Source: Cydia pomonella
Lineage: Eukaryota; Arthropoda; Insecta; Lepidoptera; Tortricidae
DNA length: 64,000 nt
Assembly: GCF_033807575.1 (NCBI RefSeq)
Contig: NC_084722.1
Coordinates: 4,122,872 to 4,186,871 of the forward strand
Reading direction: 5' to 3'
Shown here: positions 50,201 through 57,716 of the stretch, piece after piece
Position numbering within the stretch: position 1 is the first letter of the stretch
Layout: every line of letters begins with the position of its first letter
The notes under the pieces: generated by a model
What the model was told of the DNA's origin: nothing
The model's database searches: none
The model's input: only the letters and a program-made list of their open reading frames with translations
Program-made: the position numbers and the translations under genes

Positions 50201-53200
50201 CTCTGTGTAACAACGGACACGGCGTCTGCGCGCCGCCGAGTTCCTGCGCCGCGTCGGCGCGCGCCCCCACCCCGCCGCCGCGCTGCCCGCCTGCTCGCTC
50301 GCCAGCGCCATGGTCAGTACTGATCCCACACTCTGTGTAACAACGGACACGGCGTCTGCGCGCCGCCGAGTTCCTGCGCCGCGTCGGCGCGCGCCCCCAC
50401 CCCGCCGCCGCGCTGCCCGCCTGCTCGCTCGCCAGCGCCATGGTCAGTACTGATACCACACTCTGTGTAACAACGGACACGGCGTCTGCGCGCCGCCGAG
50501 TTCCTGCGCCGCGTCGGCGCGCGCCCCCACCCCGCCGCCGCGCTGCCCGCCTGCTCGCTCGCCAGCGCCATGGTCAGTACTGATACCACACTCTGTGTAA
50601 CAACGGACACGGCGTCTGCGCGCCGCCGAGTTCCTGCGCCCCTACAAAGCCGAAAGGGATAGTGCAATACATTAGAAAGGGACAACATGATTCGGCCCTG
50701 AATCGCTGTCAAACTTCGGCTGTACTATAATTTATTCTGTGCATACTGAAAAGTATATTGGAGTTATTCACAAACGTGTCACTGGCCTGAATTGGCTATG
50801 AATCGTTTGTCTTTATCTGTCATTCTGACTTATGTATTTGCAGGAAAGGGATAAAACATAATTGAACTAAATCAGGCCCGTAAAGTTTTAAGAATAAGGG
50901 GGTAATATAATACAATTGTTGCTTTTAGGTTGACACGCTAGAATCCCTTCGAAAGAAGAAAGAAGAGGAGGAAGAGAAACGTCGCCGCCGCGAGAAGAAA
51001 CGGCACCGCTCCAGATATGGTACGTTATGTTACGTTATTAGGATTTTGGCAAAAAATTCATTTTTAGTACAAGCTTCGCCGACTGTTCTTATCATTCCAC
51101 AGGCAACTAATACTTATGAAGACAATCTAACAATTAGGTTGCGTTGTTTCAGCACAGAGTTCCTATGGCCCTCCTGTCTCCATCATCAGATCAGCTCGAT
51201 GGTATCATAATATTGCATTGTCTCCCGACTTACATATGTATGCAAATTTTCAGCTTCATAGGAAACCGGGAAGTGGGGCAAATTTAACTTGCAAGATTTG
51301 ATTGCAGACCGACCACCCGAAAGGGACCGATGAAACTAAATAAAAGCTTGCGAAATCTGATTCATTAAGCCAGTAATTGTCATGACAATACAATTGTCAT
51401 CCGACAAATGTGAAACCGGATTTATGAGCAGACCCCGTAACAATAAAATATTGGTACTCCTGACTTAAAAATGACACAATCACACATGTACGATTAGCTT
51501 AAACACTGCCAGTAATGGAAGTTACCGATCTTCAGCTATTTTTTCTGACATTACATAATGTACAGTCTGCAGAGAGAGGTGACCACCCTGACATTACATA
51601 ATGTACAGTCAGCTGCAGAGAGGTGACCCCCCCTGACATTACATAATGTACAGTCAGCTGCAGAGAGGCGACCCCCCTGACATTACATAATGTACAGTCA
51701 GCTGCAGAGAGAGGTGACACCCCTGACATTACATAATGTACAGTCAGCTGCAAAGAGAGGTGACCCCCCTGCATACAATCAGTCTATGCAGGGGGGTCAC
51801 TTCTCTCTGCAGCTGATTGTATGTACATTACGATTGCAAGTCCGAAAAATAGGAAATTCAAAACGAGTGGCGATACACTAAAACACAACCGAAGGGAGTG
51901 TTTTAAATCAACACGAGTTGCCTATTCGCACCTGTATCGTACAACGTTTAACAGTACATATGGCCCTTTAAATTTTCGACATAGTACGTAACGTGCTAAT
52001 TATCGCACTAGTGTAGTAAAGTAGCACCATATGTACTGTAAACGTAGTTATGTAACGTTTTCCTGGGTTTACAGATAACGATGACGACGAAAAGGCTCAT
52101 CGGAAGAAGCGCAGAAAATATAGGTAAGGTTAAGCGTAACTTAGCGTCGTCACCCTGTCTGTGAAATCTTCTTCATCTTATCTGTACTCGTAGCATAATG
52201 CGAGCAATTATGTAACCCTAACAACTGCTACAGGCAGTCGGCGAGCCGTTACGTCTATACAATATAAAAGGTAATCACGGTTTATATCCCGGTCGATTTA
52301 AATGCAATGGGGAATAATAATAATAATATTTTTTATTGTGTACAATGAAAACATGATTAAATACAGGGATTAACATAAAAAACTAAGCAACAACAGGCGG
52401 TCTTATCGCTAAAAAGCGATCTCTTCCAGAAAACCTGGGAATGAACAACAGAACAGGGGAATGTTCTGAAGAACTTTTTGAATTGGTGCCACCGTCGCGT
52501 TTTTATCACCGGATCTCCCGCCAAAGAAACAAAGCTCATCCTAACTTCCTCGGCAAATGGCAAACCAAGAACAAGCGGGCATCTCGCTCGTTTTTGCCCA
52601 GAAAGTGCAAGTTGTGGAATGAGCTACCTTCTGAGGTGTTTCCCTTGCGCTATGACATGGGGTTCTTCAAGAAGCAGGTATTTAGGGTTCTCAAAGGTTG
52701 GCAACTCATAAGTGGCTCCTCCGATGTTGCTTATGTCCATGGGCGGCGATGACTGCTTCCCATCAGGCGACTCGCGTGCTCGTTTGCTGCCTATTACATA
52801 AAAAAATTACGTAAATGACCCATAATTCCATTGTATATTATATTACAGTCCATTTTTTGTTTCGTACCTCGAAAGGAAAAAACGGAACCTTTATAGGATC
52901 ACTTTGTTGTCCGTCCGTCCGTCTGTCTGTCTGTCGAAACCCTTTTTCTCAGGAACGCGTGGAAGTATCAAGCTGGAATTTATATCAAATACTCAGATCT
53001 ACTGTCCCTTGGAGCTGTGAAAAAATCAAACTAATAAATAATAAAATCATTTATTTCAGACCAAGTTGATCCATATATGGTTAGTTACAGAGTATCTTAA
53101 TAACTAAGCCGACGCAATTAAAAGATACAGCCGTTTATGCCACAAATTTCCGCAAATTTTCGACACTCGCAAGGGAATCAAAACCTACAGGGTACTTCCC

Positions 53201-56087
53201 GTGAACTCAGAATCTTGAAATTTGGTACGAAGCAACGTCTTATAGCACAGATAAAGGAAAAATTGCGAAAACCGTAAATTTTTAGTTACATCATATTATA
53301 AAAATATTTTTAATACTTGATATGACTTGATTGTCGTGATGGGTGAACTTTTACTTATATACCTACAGGTTTGTACGGAATCCTCGGTGCGCGAGTCCGA
53401 CTCGCACTTGGCCAGTTTTTTTTTGTCCGTCATTCTTAAGTATTGGCAATTATCCTAATTGTGTTGCGATAACTTATTCCTCTTGCTATTTGTTTCAGAT
53501 CTTCTGAAGAAAACGAGGAATCAGATATAGATAGGTAAGTTTTTATCAAAAAGCCTTCTTCTTCTTCTTCCTAGCGTTGTCCCGGCATATCGCCACGGCT
53601 CATGGGAGCCTGGGGTCCGCTTGACAAGTAATCCCAAGATTTGGCGTAGGCACTAGTTTTTACGAAAGCGATCCATCTGACCTTCCAACCCAAAGGGTAA
53701 AACTAGACCTTGTGGGGATTAGTCCGGTTTCCTCACGATGTTTTCCTTCACCGAAAAGCGACTGGTAAATATCTGGAAGAACTCATTGGTACGAGCCGGG
53801 GTTTGAACCCGCGACCTCCGGATAAAAAAGCCCTCTTAGATAAGGATTATTCAAGTACGTTTATTATTCAAGTTGGCATATTACAATCAGTGTTGGCCAA
53901 AAATTAATTGCAAATACCCATTATAAATACCGTAACCCACCCGTAACCGTAACGGACGGTTACAGATTACGGTTCAATTTATAATGGTTATTAACCAATA
54001 ATTTTTAATTGCATTAACGTTTCGGCCAATACTGATTACAGTGCGCTTATGAACGTCAAATAAAGCTACACCGGCTCTAACCCTACACCTCTGACCCGAG
54101 AAGATTTAAATCCCCCCTCAATTGGAGGAGGGTATCCCAATATGGACCCGCAAGAAACTCGGCGGGACACATCTTTTCAAAACATTACATCTTATAATTA
54201 ACATTAATTAAATAAGAAACAATTCAAATCTAAATTACTATTCATGTAAGTACATACAGTATTTATAGAAATTTGATTTATATATATGTACATCAAATCA
54301 TACAAATACGTAGCTCTTTCAGAAAACACATCGAATTCTTACAAACGGAAAAGAACATAAAATTAATAAAAGAAATGAGAATATATATTATGTAAATTAA
54401 CTCATTGCTATGAAATACCTACATAAAATATTTGATGTGCTTTCATACCTGAGCTGTGTCACCGATAACTCTACACATAATACAATGATTTTAATTGCTA
54501 CTTGATTTTATTACACCATGTTAAGGGTATAACTCTGTTTTTTTCTGTATTATCGGTTCCTGTACCTCAGCTTTTTCATGGGATACTTATACAAAAACAA
54601 AGTAGCCTATATTTACATGCAATATGCCATAAATATCGTTTCAGCAGAAAAGGTAAACACACAGACATATTACTTCCCCATATAGATATATTAGTATGGA
54701 TGATGGGCGATGGCTACGTTTGTAGTACCATTATATCTACAGGGTGAATTTGTTATATGTGACCATACCACAGATACATTGAATAGGCGGGTCCACACAG
54801 AGCGAGCATACGCGTGAGGCAATTTTCTCGCGCACAATACGGCCAGTGTAGACGTGCCTCGGCCGAGGCGGCGTGCTCTACCTGTCTATTACAATCAGTT
54901 CTCTTTGACCATACTGAGGGCTGAACATGTAGGTCATACTTTTACTAAATCCAATCCCGAAATCTCGAAGAAAAAATTAGCTGTCTCATACATTTTGGTG
55001 AATCAGAGACAATTATTTCTATAGAACAATTGCTGAACTCTTTGCTCGAGCTAAAGATCTGTCTGTGCATCAACTTTTTATACACATTATTTGCTTACAA
55101 ACACATATATCTTCTAAATTAATAAAAGACTGTAATGTGTTATCACAAAAACGCGTCTTCAATTTACCCATTTCAAGAGTAAATTCAGCTTTTGTTTTGA
55201 GGAGCGCATCAGGGCGTCTACATACAATGCAATAAATAAATTCTCTAATCTCAGGCATTGCACTCTAATGGAAGTGAAAACTGCTGCACTCACAAAATTA
55301 TAAAAAGAAGACATATTTAATAAAATTATTTAGTTTCAATTTTGTGTTTAGTATTAGCCTTAGTTTGTAGTTTAGTACTAGCCGTAAGTAGTTTCATACC
55401 AAATGTTAGAATTTAAATTGTAATTAGTTCCCCGTGTTACAAGCGTTACCTAGTGCGGAGACCTGGTATGTGTCATCAGATGTCAAAGGATCTTTATTCT
55501 TTAACAGCAGATTTTTTCCACGATTTCGGGGCTGGCCCAATAATAAAAGTTGTTCAGTATGACTTATATATACACCCCTCAAAGTATGGTCAGCCATAAC
55601 AAAATCAACCTGTATAATAAATAACATTTCTCTCTATTCCAGTTCTAAAAAGAAAAAGCGCAAAAAGGACAAGAAAGCCAAGAACAAGAAGAGGAAAAAG
55701 CGAGAAGTAGAGGAAGAGGTAGTCCACGAGCTACCCCCCAACATTGACTTATCCAACACTCTCAAAGTACTCCGCTCCACTTCCCCCACTAAAGAACTAT
55801 GCCAAAATCTAGAAACCCAGTCTCAGCGGCAACCACCTTCTGACGAAGAAGAACGATGCAGAAGCAAAAATAACGAATCTTCAAGCGAAGACGAACGGTA
55901 TAGAAGGAAAAAGAAAACTGACAAAGAATCTTCTAGTGGCGAAGAGAAAGAATATAAGAGGAAAGAAGATAACGAACAGAAGGAACATAAAAGGAAAAAG
56001 AAGAAGGAAGATAGGGAGTACAGTGAGGGGGAGTGGTCGAGCGATAGCGAAGAGGACTCTGCCTCGAGTATTAGTAAAGACGACTAG
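35059..56087 (+). CDS. Sfswap: Sfswap / suppressor-of-white-apricot splicing regulator, complete 16-exon gene
   Basis: Family known to regulate alternative splicing in the nucleus (Drosophila su(w[a]) autoregulates its own pre-mRNA). Exons: 35059-35252, 35814-35983, 37866-38026, 38371-38587, 39176-39237, 39921-40131, 41302-41475, 42302-42452, 42818-42930, 43731-43996, 44485-44773, 49009-49142, 50929-51019, 52075-52123, 53499-53534, 55643-56087. Summed length is 2763 nt (920 residues plus stop) and every phase fits. Domains: DRY/EERY region at about residues 27-112 (LFVFGYSCKLFRDD, HLIPWMGD, LCDEERYRALHTD), SURP1 at about 182-230, YLHPSLA near 257, Pro/Ala tract about 340-375, SURP2 at about 418-465, APVSFSIKKLKEPD about 485, then charged low-complexity sequence to the C-terminus. 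An in-frame TAA lies 15 bases before the ATG, which supports the start. The tail is K/R/E/S-rich without the long RS-dipeptide runs of the human protein. Confidence 0.95.
35814..35983 (+). CDS. Sfswap: Sfswap exon 2
   Basis: Acceptor AATGTGTACAG, donor AAAG|GTGATT. Encodes RYDARGALHDVASLEAPPGG, then YDWRVELTRNEQDVEQ and LCDEERYRALHTDEDEEEMY. Human has DRYDGRGHLHDL and LCDEERYLALHTD. This completes the DRY/EERY region. Confidence 0.95.
37103..37555 (-). mobile_element. Jockey-like LINE ORF2 C-terminus
   Basis: 146-residue ORF starting MRYGLILWGNSTDAEIIFKI, then RTLCGADFLDHCKPLY and ILPLPCLYVFEMCLFV. Same family as 7440-8345. It lies in Sfswap intron 2, antisense to the gene. Confidence 0.8.
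37866..38026 (+). CDS. Sfswap: Sfswap exon 3
   Basis: Acceptor CTTTCAACAG, donor TTG|GTAAGA. Encodes EELKRLHAAGYGQVGFNYD, then a Pro/Ala linker and VDEPFIPTQSYRALFAPDIL. EYKRL-YNAVGF-YG and EEPFVAP are the matching human pieces. A truncated antisense SINE starts 14 bases after the exon. Confidence 0.93.
38040..38190 (-). mobile_element. SINE family B 3' fragment
   Basis: 'cttcttcctagcgttgtccc', 'gccacggctcatgggagcct' and 'ccatctgaccttccaaccca' in antisense. It lacks the tRNA head and starts 14 bases after Sfswap exon 3. Confidence 0.8.
38371..38587 (+). CDS. Sfswap: Sfswap exon 4: SURP module 1
   Basis: Acceptor TTCTTTTTTTAG, donor GAAG|GTAAGC. Contains the whole first SURP module: IIEKTANFIASQGAQMEILI, KAKQGDNPQFRFLDI and APLRPYYLALVTLVKAGKW. 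The invariant helix 1 pattern, the Q-G-x-x-x-E segment and the PYY segment are all present. Confidence 0.96.
38589..39170. other. Sfswap intron 4
   Basis: Contains a likely RTE-type 3' fragment near 38925-39050 ('gaggtttgtcgggatcgtag', 'cctctccgggaaataggtgt'-like) and simple A/T repeats. No exon is seen. Confidence 0.4.
39176..39237 (+). CDS. Sfswap: Sfswap exon 5
   Basis: Acceptor ATACTTTACAG, donor TCT|GTAAGT. Encodes EKQPETDEYLHPSLASTVIE. The YLHPSL motif is conserved in human SFSWAP (NYLHPSLFAS). Confidence 0.93.
39921..40131 (+). CDS. Sfswap: Sfswap exon 6
   Basis: Acceptor TTGTTCTCTCAG, donor TATG|GTAATC. Encodes APSIPSIHYRPSADCDYTML, then a Pro-rich inter-SURP linker ending VMYTREY. 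There is no recognised domain. Phase and position support it. Confidence 0.9.
40740..41215. mobile_element. Foldback MITE interrupted by a LINE 3' end
   Basis: 'cctctcgattgttcaaaaat', 'gagagttgcattttagccac' on the left pair with 'gtggataaaatgcaactttc' and 'caacaatcaagagggcc' on the right. A related single arm lies at 39500-39600. A 151-bp RTE-type piece (40970-41120) is inserted near the middle. Confidence 0.7.
40970..41120 (+). mobile_element. Very short RTE-type LINE 3' end with 11-bp TSD
   Basis: Encodes RWCDIVEADLRRLNANSWQE then WRSLVSEAKILFGSLSQSS and a stop within an (AGTT)n tail. Perfect target duplications TTACTTTGCCC at 40959-40969 and 41121-41131 show target-primed insertion. Confidence 0.85.
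41302..41475 (+). CDS. Sfswap: Sfswap exon 7 with Pro/Ala repeat
   Basis: Acceptor TTATTTCCAG, donor TCAG|GTAAAT. Encodes SPPPLLLPAPPPPPPPAPAP and further AP dipeptides, then RPVGARSTGLSLMKNYN and TDSDSDASG. The (CCCGCC)n tract is a GC-rich microsatellite and probably length-variable. Human SFSWAP also has a Pro-rich linker here. Confidence 0.88.
41520..41995. mobile_element. hAT-like nonautonomous element with TTCGGCCGAAAC boxes
   Basis: Multiple 'ttcggccgaaac' and 'ggccgaaac' motifs cluster at 41535-41600 and 41910-41990, like subterminal repeats of hAT elements. No clean TSD found. Inside Sfswap intron 7. Confidence 0.5.
42302..42452 (+). CDS. Sfswap: Sfswap exon 8: first half of SURP module 2
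   Basis: Acceptor TTTTGTCACCAG, donor CCGAG|GTAGCG. Encodes DYDSSSSDSKDKPLIITPPE, then VQVVIDKMAAYVARNGDEFA and EIVRAKNDPR. Human has [20 protein letters not shown] and VRAKNDQRFEF. A partial copy lies about 100 bp downstream. Confidence 0.96.
42554..42655 (+). pseudogene. Partial copy of Sfswap exon 8 (SURP2) in intron 8
   Basis: Reads PLIITPPEDVQVMIDKMAAY then IAWNGDEIVRAK. Compared with exon 8 it has several substitutions (V to M, V to I, R to W) and a 9-base in-frame deletion removing FAE. It lacks the donor. A weak CAG precedes it. Probably an exon relic. Confidence 0.85.
42818..42930 (+). CDS. Sfswap: Sfswap exon 9: second half of SURP module 2
   Basis: Acceptor TTCTCCACAG, donor ACAG|GTATTT. 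Encodes RFTFLEPDNIYHPYYTRLMQ then QKRGGTNGTGKEEPKRST. The F-FL-P--x-Y--YY pattern completes SURP2. Confidence 0.94.
42957..43101. repeat. Tandem pair of about 60-bp hairpin units in Sfswap intron 9
   Basis: Each unit is bounded by 'attcccatctgtgcccgcc' and 'ggcgggcacagatgggaat' with 'catggcggtggtcac' inside. Two units are joined by about 22 bases. Confidence 0.85.
43476..43730 (+). mobile_element. SINE family A immediately upstream of Sfswap exon 10
   Basis: Head 'ctggcctagtgggcagtgac', degenerate B box, tail 'gggacttagtcaatttgtgt', 'aatagtatttatttattcc'. The tail runs directly into the AG of the exon 10 acceptor. Confidence 0.88.
43731..43996 (+). CDS. Sfswap: Sfswap exon 10
   Basis: Acceptor TATTTATTCCAG (the tail of a SINE), donor AGA|GTGAGT. 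Encodes APVSFSIKKLKEPDPILPKP, then LPYESSSDEETENTEKPESP and a Pro/Lys/Glu-rich remainder. Human has APISFAIKAKENDLLPLE at this place. Confidence 0.92.
44485..44773 (+). CDS. Sfswap: Sfswap exon 11, charged region
   Basis: Acceptor AATTTTCAG, donor AAA|GTAAGT. Encodes IIPKPEIPEPRKEKSLTPEK, a long K/R/E/D-rich segment with RDKQKHSKRSKSENRERKR, and an acidic end (VISVEDNDDDLIDLTGD). Predicted to be disordered from composition only. Confidence 0.9.
44774..45460. other. Sfswap intron 11, proximal part
   Basis: No exon. 45030-45200 is a CR1/jockey-like LINE remnant in antisense ('cacacctgatggaaagtgaa', 'ggcgggagcgcattccattc'), followed by short A/T-rich LINE tails. Confidence 0.45.
45480..45843 (-). 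repeat. 'agggttccgta' interspersed repeat, antisense
   Basis: Ends 'tttttgctacggaaccct' at 45841 and includes (cagacaga)n. Parallel to the copy at 61495-61720 ('agggttccgtaccaaaaagg'). Confidence 0.7.
46310..47035. repeat. About 65-bp degenerate tandem repeat split by a piggyBac-like element
   Basis: 'ggcaacaattcgtttttgtg', 'ggcaacagttggtctttgcg', 'ggcaacggtttgtctttctg' and 'ggcaacaattcgttttta' mark four units, each followed by 'ggggtcg.a..tctaacctaac'. The element at 46404-46943 separates the second from the third. Confidence 0.75.
46404..46943. mobile_element. piggyBac-like nonautonomous element flanked by TTAA
   Basis: Ends CACTTTCG / CGAAAGTG, each abutting TTAA (46400-46403 and 46944-46947). 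Subterminal inverted motifs 'ctagtcgggca' / 'tgcccgacta' and 'gtactcgctagtcga' / 'tcgacactcaggtac'. No transposase ORF. Confidence 0.75.
47336..47720 (-). repeat. Interspersed repeat, copy 2 (inverse of 25440-25850)
   Basis: Same blocks as 25440-25850 in reverse: 'gtagggcacagcacagcaga', 'aactcctctggagttgcagg', 'ccatcaggcaggccgtatgc'. Confidence 0.7.
48070..48310 (-). mobile_element. CR1/jockey-like LINE ORF remnant
   Basis: Parallels 58687-59004: 'gatgtccgatgatgg', 'tcgtgcagttcctgtgctca' and 'ctccccgaaatgtatccgat'. In Sfswap intron 11, antisense. Confidence 0.6.
48718..48898. mobile_element. Foldback MITE
   Basis: 'acttaagagcaaaactgtcc' at the left and 'aggagagttttgctcctaag' at the right form the arms. 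It ends about 110 bp before Sfswap exon 12. Confidence 0.65.
49009..49142 (+). CDS. Sfswap: Sfswap exon 12, founder of the 130-bp array
   Basis: Acceptor TTTTTTTTTCGTAG, donor ATG|GTCAGT. Encodes MEVEGSAEREKQRTRRLRAA then EFLRRVGARPHPAAALPACS and LASAM. This matches [21 protein letters not shown] of human SFSWAP. Phase 2 in, phase 0 out, fitting both neighbours. The last 102 bases plus the donor recur 12 times downstream. Confidence 0.9.
49143..50640 (+). repeat. 130-bp tandem array from Sfswap exon 12 (12 further units)
   Basis: Period exactly 130. 'caacg' unit starts at 49041 (exon), 49171, 49301 and so on to 50601; the last is truncated at 50640. Each unit holds 102 bases of exon, donor GTCAGT and 28 intron bases. 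Units are essentially identical except C/A in 'tgat[c/a]cc'. The array ends abruptly against an unrelated repeat. The 98-residue minus-strand ORFs here are artefacts of the array. Confidence 0.95.
50929..51019 (+). CDS. Sfswap: Sfswap exon 13, basic
   Basis: Acceptor TTGTTGCTTTTAG, donor TATG|GTACGT. Encodes VDTLESLRKKKEEEEEKRRR then REKKRHRSRY. This corresponds to the E/K-rich KKKHKKRSRTRSRS area of vertebrate proteins. Phases fit. Confidence 0.88.
51050..51310 (-). mobile_element. Arm of the 18.96-20.7 kb foldback family
   Basis: 'catcatcagatcagctcgat', 'cataatattgcattgtctcc' and 'ggaaaccgggaagtggggca'. Antisense relative to 18990-19240. Confidence 0.65.
51546..51830. repeat. About 44-bp minisatellite with terminal inverted unit (Sfswap intron 13)
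   Basis: 'ctgacattacataatgtaca' recurs at 51546, 51589, 51633, 51677 and 51722 with 'gctgcagagaggtgacccc' between. The last unit is followed by an inverted one ('ggggggtcacttctctctgc' to 'atgtacatta'). Confidence 0.9.
51823..52044 (+). mobile_element. Composite palindromic MITE (copy 2)
   Basis: 'gtacattacgattgcaagtc', 'cgaagggagtgttttaaatc', then inner palindrome 'acagtacatatggccctt' to 'ccatatgtactgtaa'. Ends 30 bp before Sfswap exon 14. Confidence 0.75.
52075..52123 (+). CDS. Sfswap: Sfswap exon 14 (small, basic)
   Basis: Acceptor TGGGTTTACAG, donor TATAG|GTAAGG. Encodes DNDDDEKAHRKKRRKYR. The 49-nt exon fits phases 1 and 2. A composite palindromic MITE ends about 30 bases upstream of the acceptor. 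Confidence 0.82.
52320..52790 (+). mobile_element. LINE fragments (tail and ORF2 C-terminus)
   Basis: 52320-52440 resembles an antisense LINE tail ('aggcggtcttatcgctaaaa'). 52441-52752 encodes GECSEELFELVPPSRFYHRI and KRASRSFLPRKCKLWNELPS, a CR1/jockey-like C-terminus on the plus strand. In Sfswap intron 14. Confidence 0.65.
52855..53425 (+). repeat. 'agggttccgta'-type repeat, diverged, with long body
   Basis: 'aacggaacctttataggatc', '(gtcc)n(gtct)n', and an end 'gtgcgcgagtccgactcgca', the usual 3' end of this repeat. A LINE tail is inserted at 53020-53100. Confidence 0.6.
53499..53534 (+). CDS. Sfswap: Sfswap exon 15 (36-nt microexon)
   Basis: Acceptor TATTTGTTTCAG, donor GATAG|GTAAGT. Encodes RSSEENEESDIDR and fits phases 2 and 2. 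Because it is a multiple of three with the same phase at both ends, it could be skipped without a frameshift. Confidence 0.8.
53555..53830 (-). mobile_element. SINE family B, near full length, antisense
   Basis: From 'cttcttcctagcgttgtccc' to 'tttgaacccgcgacctccgg' (the B box reversed). Starts about 20 bp after Sfswap microexon 15. Confidence 0.88.
53893..54043. mobile_element. Foldback MITE with CAGTGTTGGCC ends
   Basis: 'cagtgttggccaaaaattaa' pairs with 'cgtttcggccaatactg', and 'ccgtaaccgtaacgg' / 'ccgtaatct.taaccg' inside. Confidence 0.6.
54120..55640. other. Distal part of Sfswap intron 15
   Basis: No exon. LINE-like A/T-rich tails and unassigned sequence. 'accttccgaaaaacaaag'-type coding is absent. 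The small minus ORFs at 55070 and 55424 may be LINE scraps but show no clear motif. Confidence 0.4.
55643..56087 (+). CDS. Sfswap: Sfswap exon 16 (terminal), K/R/E/S-rich tail and stop
   Basis: Acceptor CTCTATTCCAG; 147 codons then TAG at 56085-56087. Starts SSKKKKRKKDKKAKNKKRKK, continues with VVHELPPNIDLSNTLKVLRS and then alternating SSSEDE and RRKKKK blocks. Basic clusters look like nuclear localisation signals. A classical RS domain is not evident. Confidence 0.9.
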
Positions 56088-57716
56088 GTATGGACATAGT
56101 TACATTTAATTACTTTTACTCATCTTACATTATCATCTTATGCGTCCCACGGAGGTCCGGGTTTAATAGGAATTAGAAGAAAAAAATTATCCCCAATGAA
56201 GTTTGATAATAATAATATAATAATTCAGCCTATATACGTCCCACTGCTGGGCACAGGCCTCCTCTCATGCGCGAGAGGGCTCGGGCTATAGTCCCCACGC
56301 TAGCCCAATGCGGATTGGGGACTTCACATACACCTTTGAATTCGCAGATGCATGCAGGTTTCCTCGCGATGTTTTCCTTCACCGAAAAGCTAGTGGTAAA
56401 TATCAAATGATATTTCGTACATAAGTTCCGAAAAACTCATTGGTACGAGCCAGGATTTGAACCCACGACCTCCGGATTGAAAGTCGAACGTCATATCCAC
56501 TCGGCCACCACCGCTTTTAATGAAGTTTGAATAATTATTAAATGTCACAAAGTTGATTGTTTTGTTTCGATCGATTATCACCCTTCTAAATCGAAAATTT
56601 ATGCTTTGAACATACTAAGATCCTTAGTTTTTTTATTCCTTAAACTTACTAAAATAGTTTATCTAACGTTTGAAACCATAGAGGAGCCGCAGAGGTAGGT
56701 AAGAAGTGTTATTAGAATACAATTAAAACCATTTCACCGTTTCTGAAAATTCATCCCTTAAAAAGGTTAAAAAGGGGTTGAAAGAAAAGTTATTATTTTT
56801 ACCTACCTTCAGCACCTTGTACCGGACAAATGGCCGTCGGGTCAATATAGCAAGTATGCAAAAAGTACATATTAATGGCGTTATTCATAAACGCGTTACT
56901 GTTGAATTAGCTATGAATCGTTGGTCTTTATCTGTCATTTTGACTTATGTATTTGTAAGAAAGGGACAAAACATTATTTAACTAAATCAGGCCCATAAAG
57001 TTTTATGAATAAGGGGGTAACACTATATTATCCCATACATTTTAGTCATGAGAAAATAAGTAAGGTCTGGCGGCTCTGGGATCTTGCTCTATTAGTATGG
57101 TTTATGGTGGGCAACAAATAACCCGACTAAATTACGTAGGTTGGTTTTGGTATGTTGTCAGGAATATTAAAACGTGGTTTAGTTTTGTCGCATTGCGTAT
57201 GTTCTGTCCCTCACGGGCGCACGCGTATAGTACATCTATGGGATAGTACCCTCTATGAAATATTTCGAACTTTAACTAAATAATATGGTATGGATTTCTA
57301 GATTTTTAAGTAAACGATTTTGTACAGAGTTTAAACGTCAGTGGACGCTTTTTCTATTTGTTATTGGTTCACAGTACACCTGTCAGTCGTATGGGACTCC
57401 GCTAACATTATTTTCTGTTCTTTTCAGATTATATATTTAATATTACTATTATAAATAATTGTAAGTATACAATGAAAGACATATTTTATTCTGTTCGTGC
57501 TAACATTACTTTTTATGTCCAACTGTAACAGAACCCATAGCACATATAGATGGTGTCATTCACGAAGGCGCCTGCCTTGACTCGTATTCTCATGTTGTTA
57601 AAGGTTAGATTTGACAAATCTGCGCATGTCGACAAATCGTGGATGACATGAACTATACATGAACACTAACTCTCATGCGAATGCCTTATAAATTAGACAA
57701 CTTATTTTTCAATAAA
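56088..57716 (+). other. Sfswap: Probable Sfswap 3' UTR / 3' flank
   Basis: No coding potential. The first canonical AATAAA after the stop is at 57711-57716, with another at 58188-58193. An antisense tRNA-headed SINE (56215-56520) and an inverted MITE (56878-57018) sit inside, so the true poly(A) site could be earlier with a variant signal. No cDNA evidence is available here. Confidence 0.35.
56215..56520 (-). mobile_element. tRNA-headed SINE (family B head, different tail)
   Basis: Reverse reads 'ggtggccgagtggatatgac', B box GGTTCAAATCC, 'accaatgagtttttcggaac', 'tcggtgaaggaaaacatcgc' and tail 'cccagcagtgggacgtatat'. The head is shared with family B but the tail is not, so it is a separate subfamily. 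Confidence 0.85.

Noticed and set aside
49009..50640. Array considered as a CRISPR-like repeat-spacer structure
   Set aside because: Units are contiguous and identical with no spacers; the genome is an animal's.
48918..50712. Series of 98-132 residue minus-strand ORFs (MSVVTQSV...) repeated every 130 bp
   Set aside because: They are antisense readings of the GC-rich exon 12 array; the spacing equals the repeat period and there is no independent conservation.
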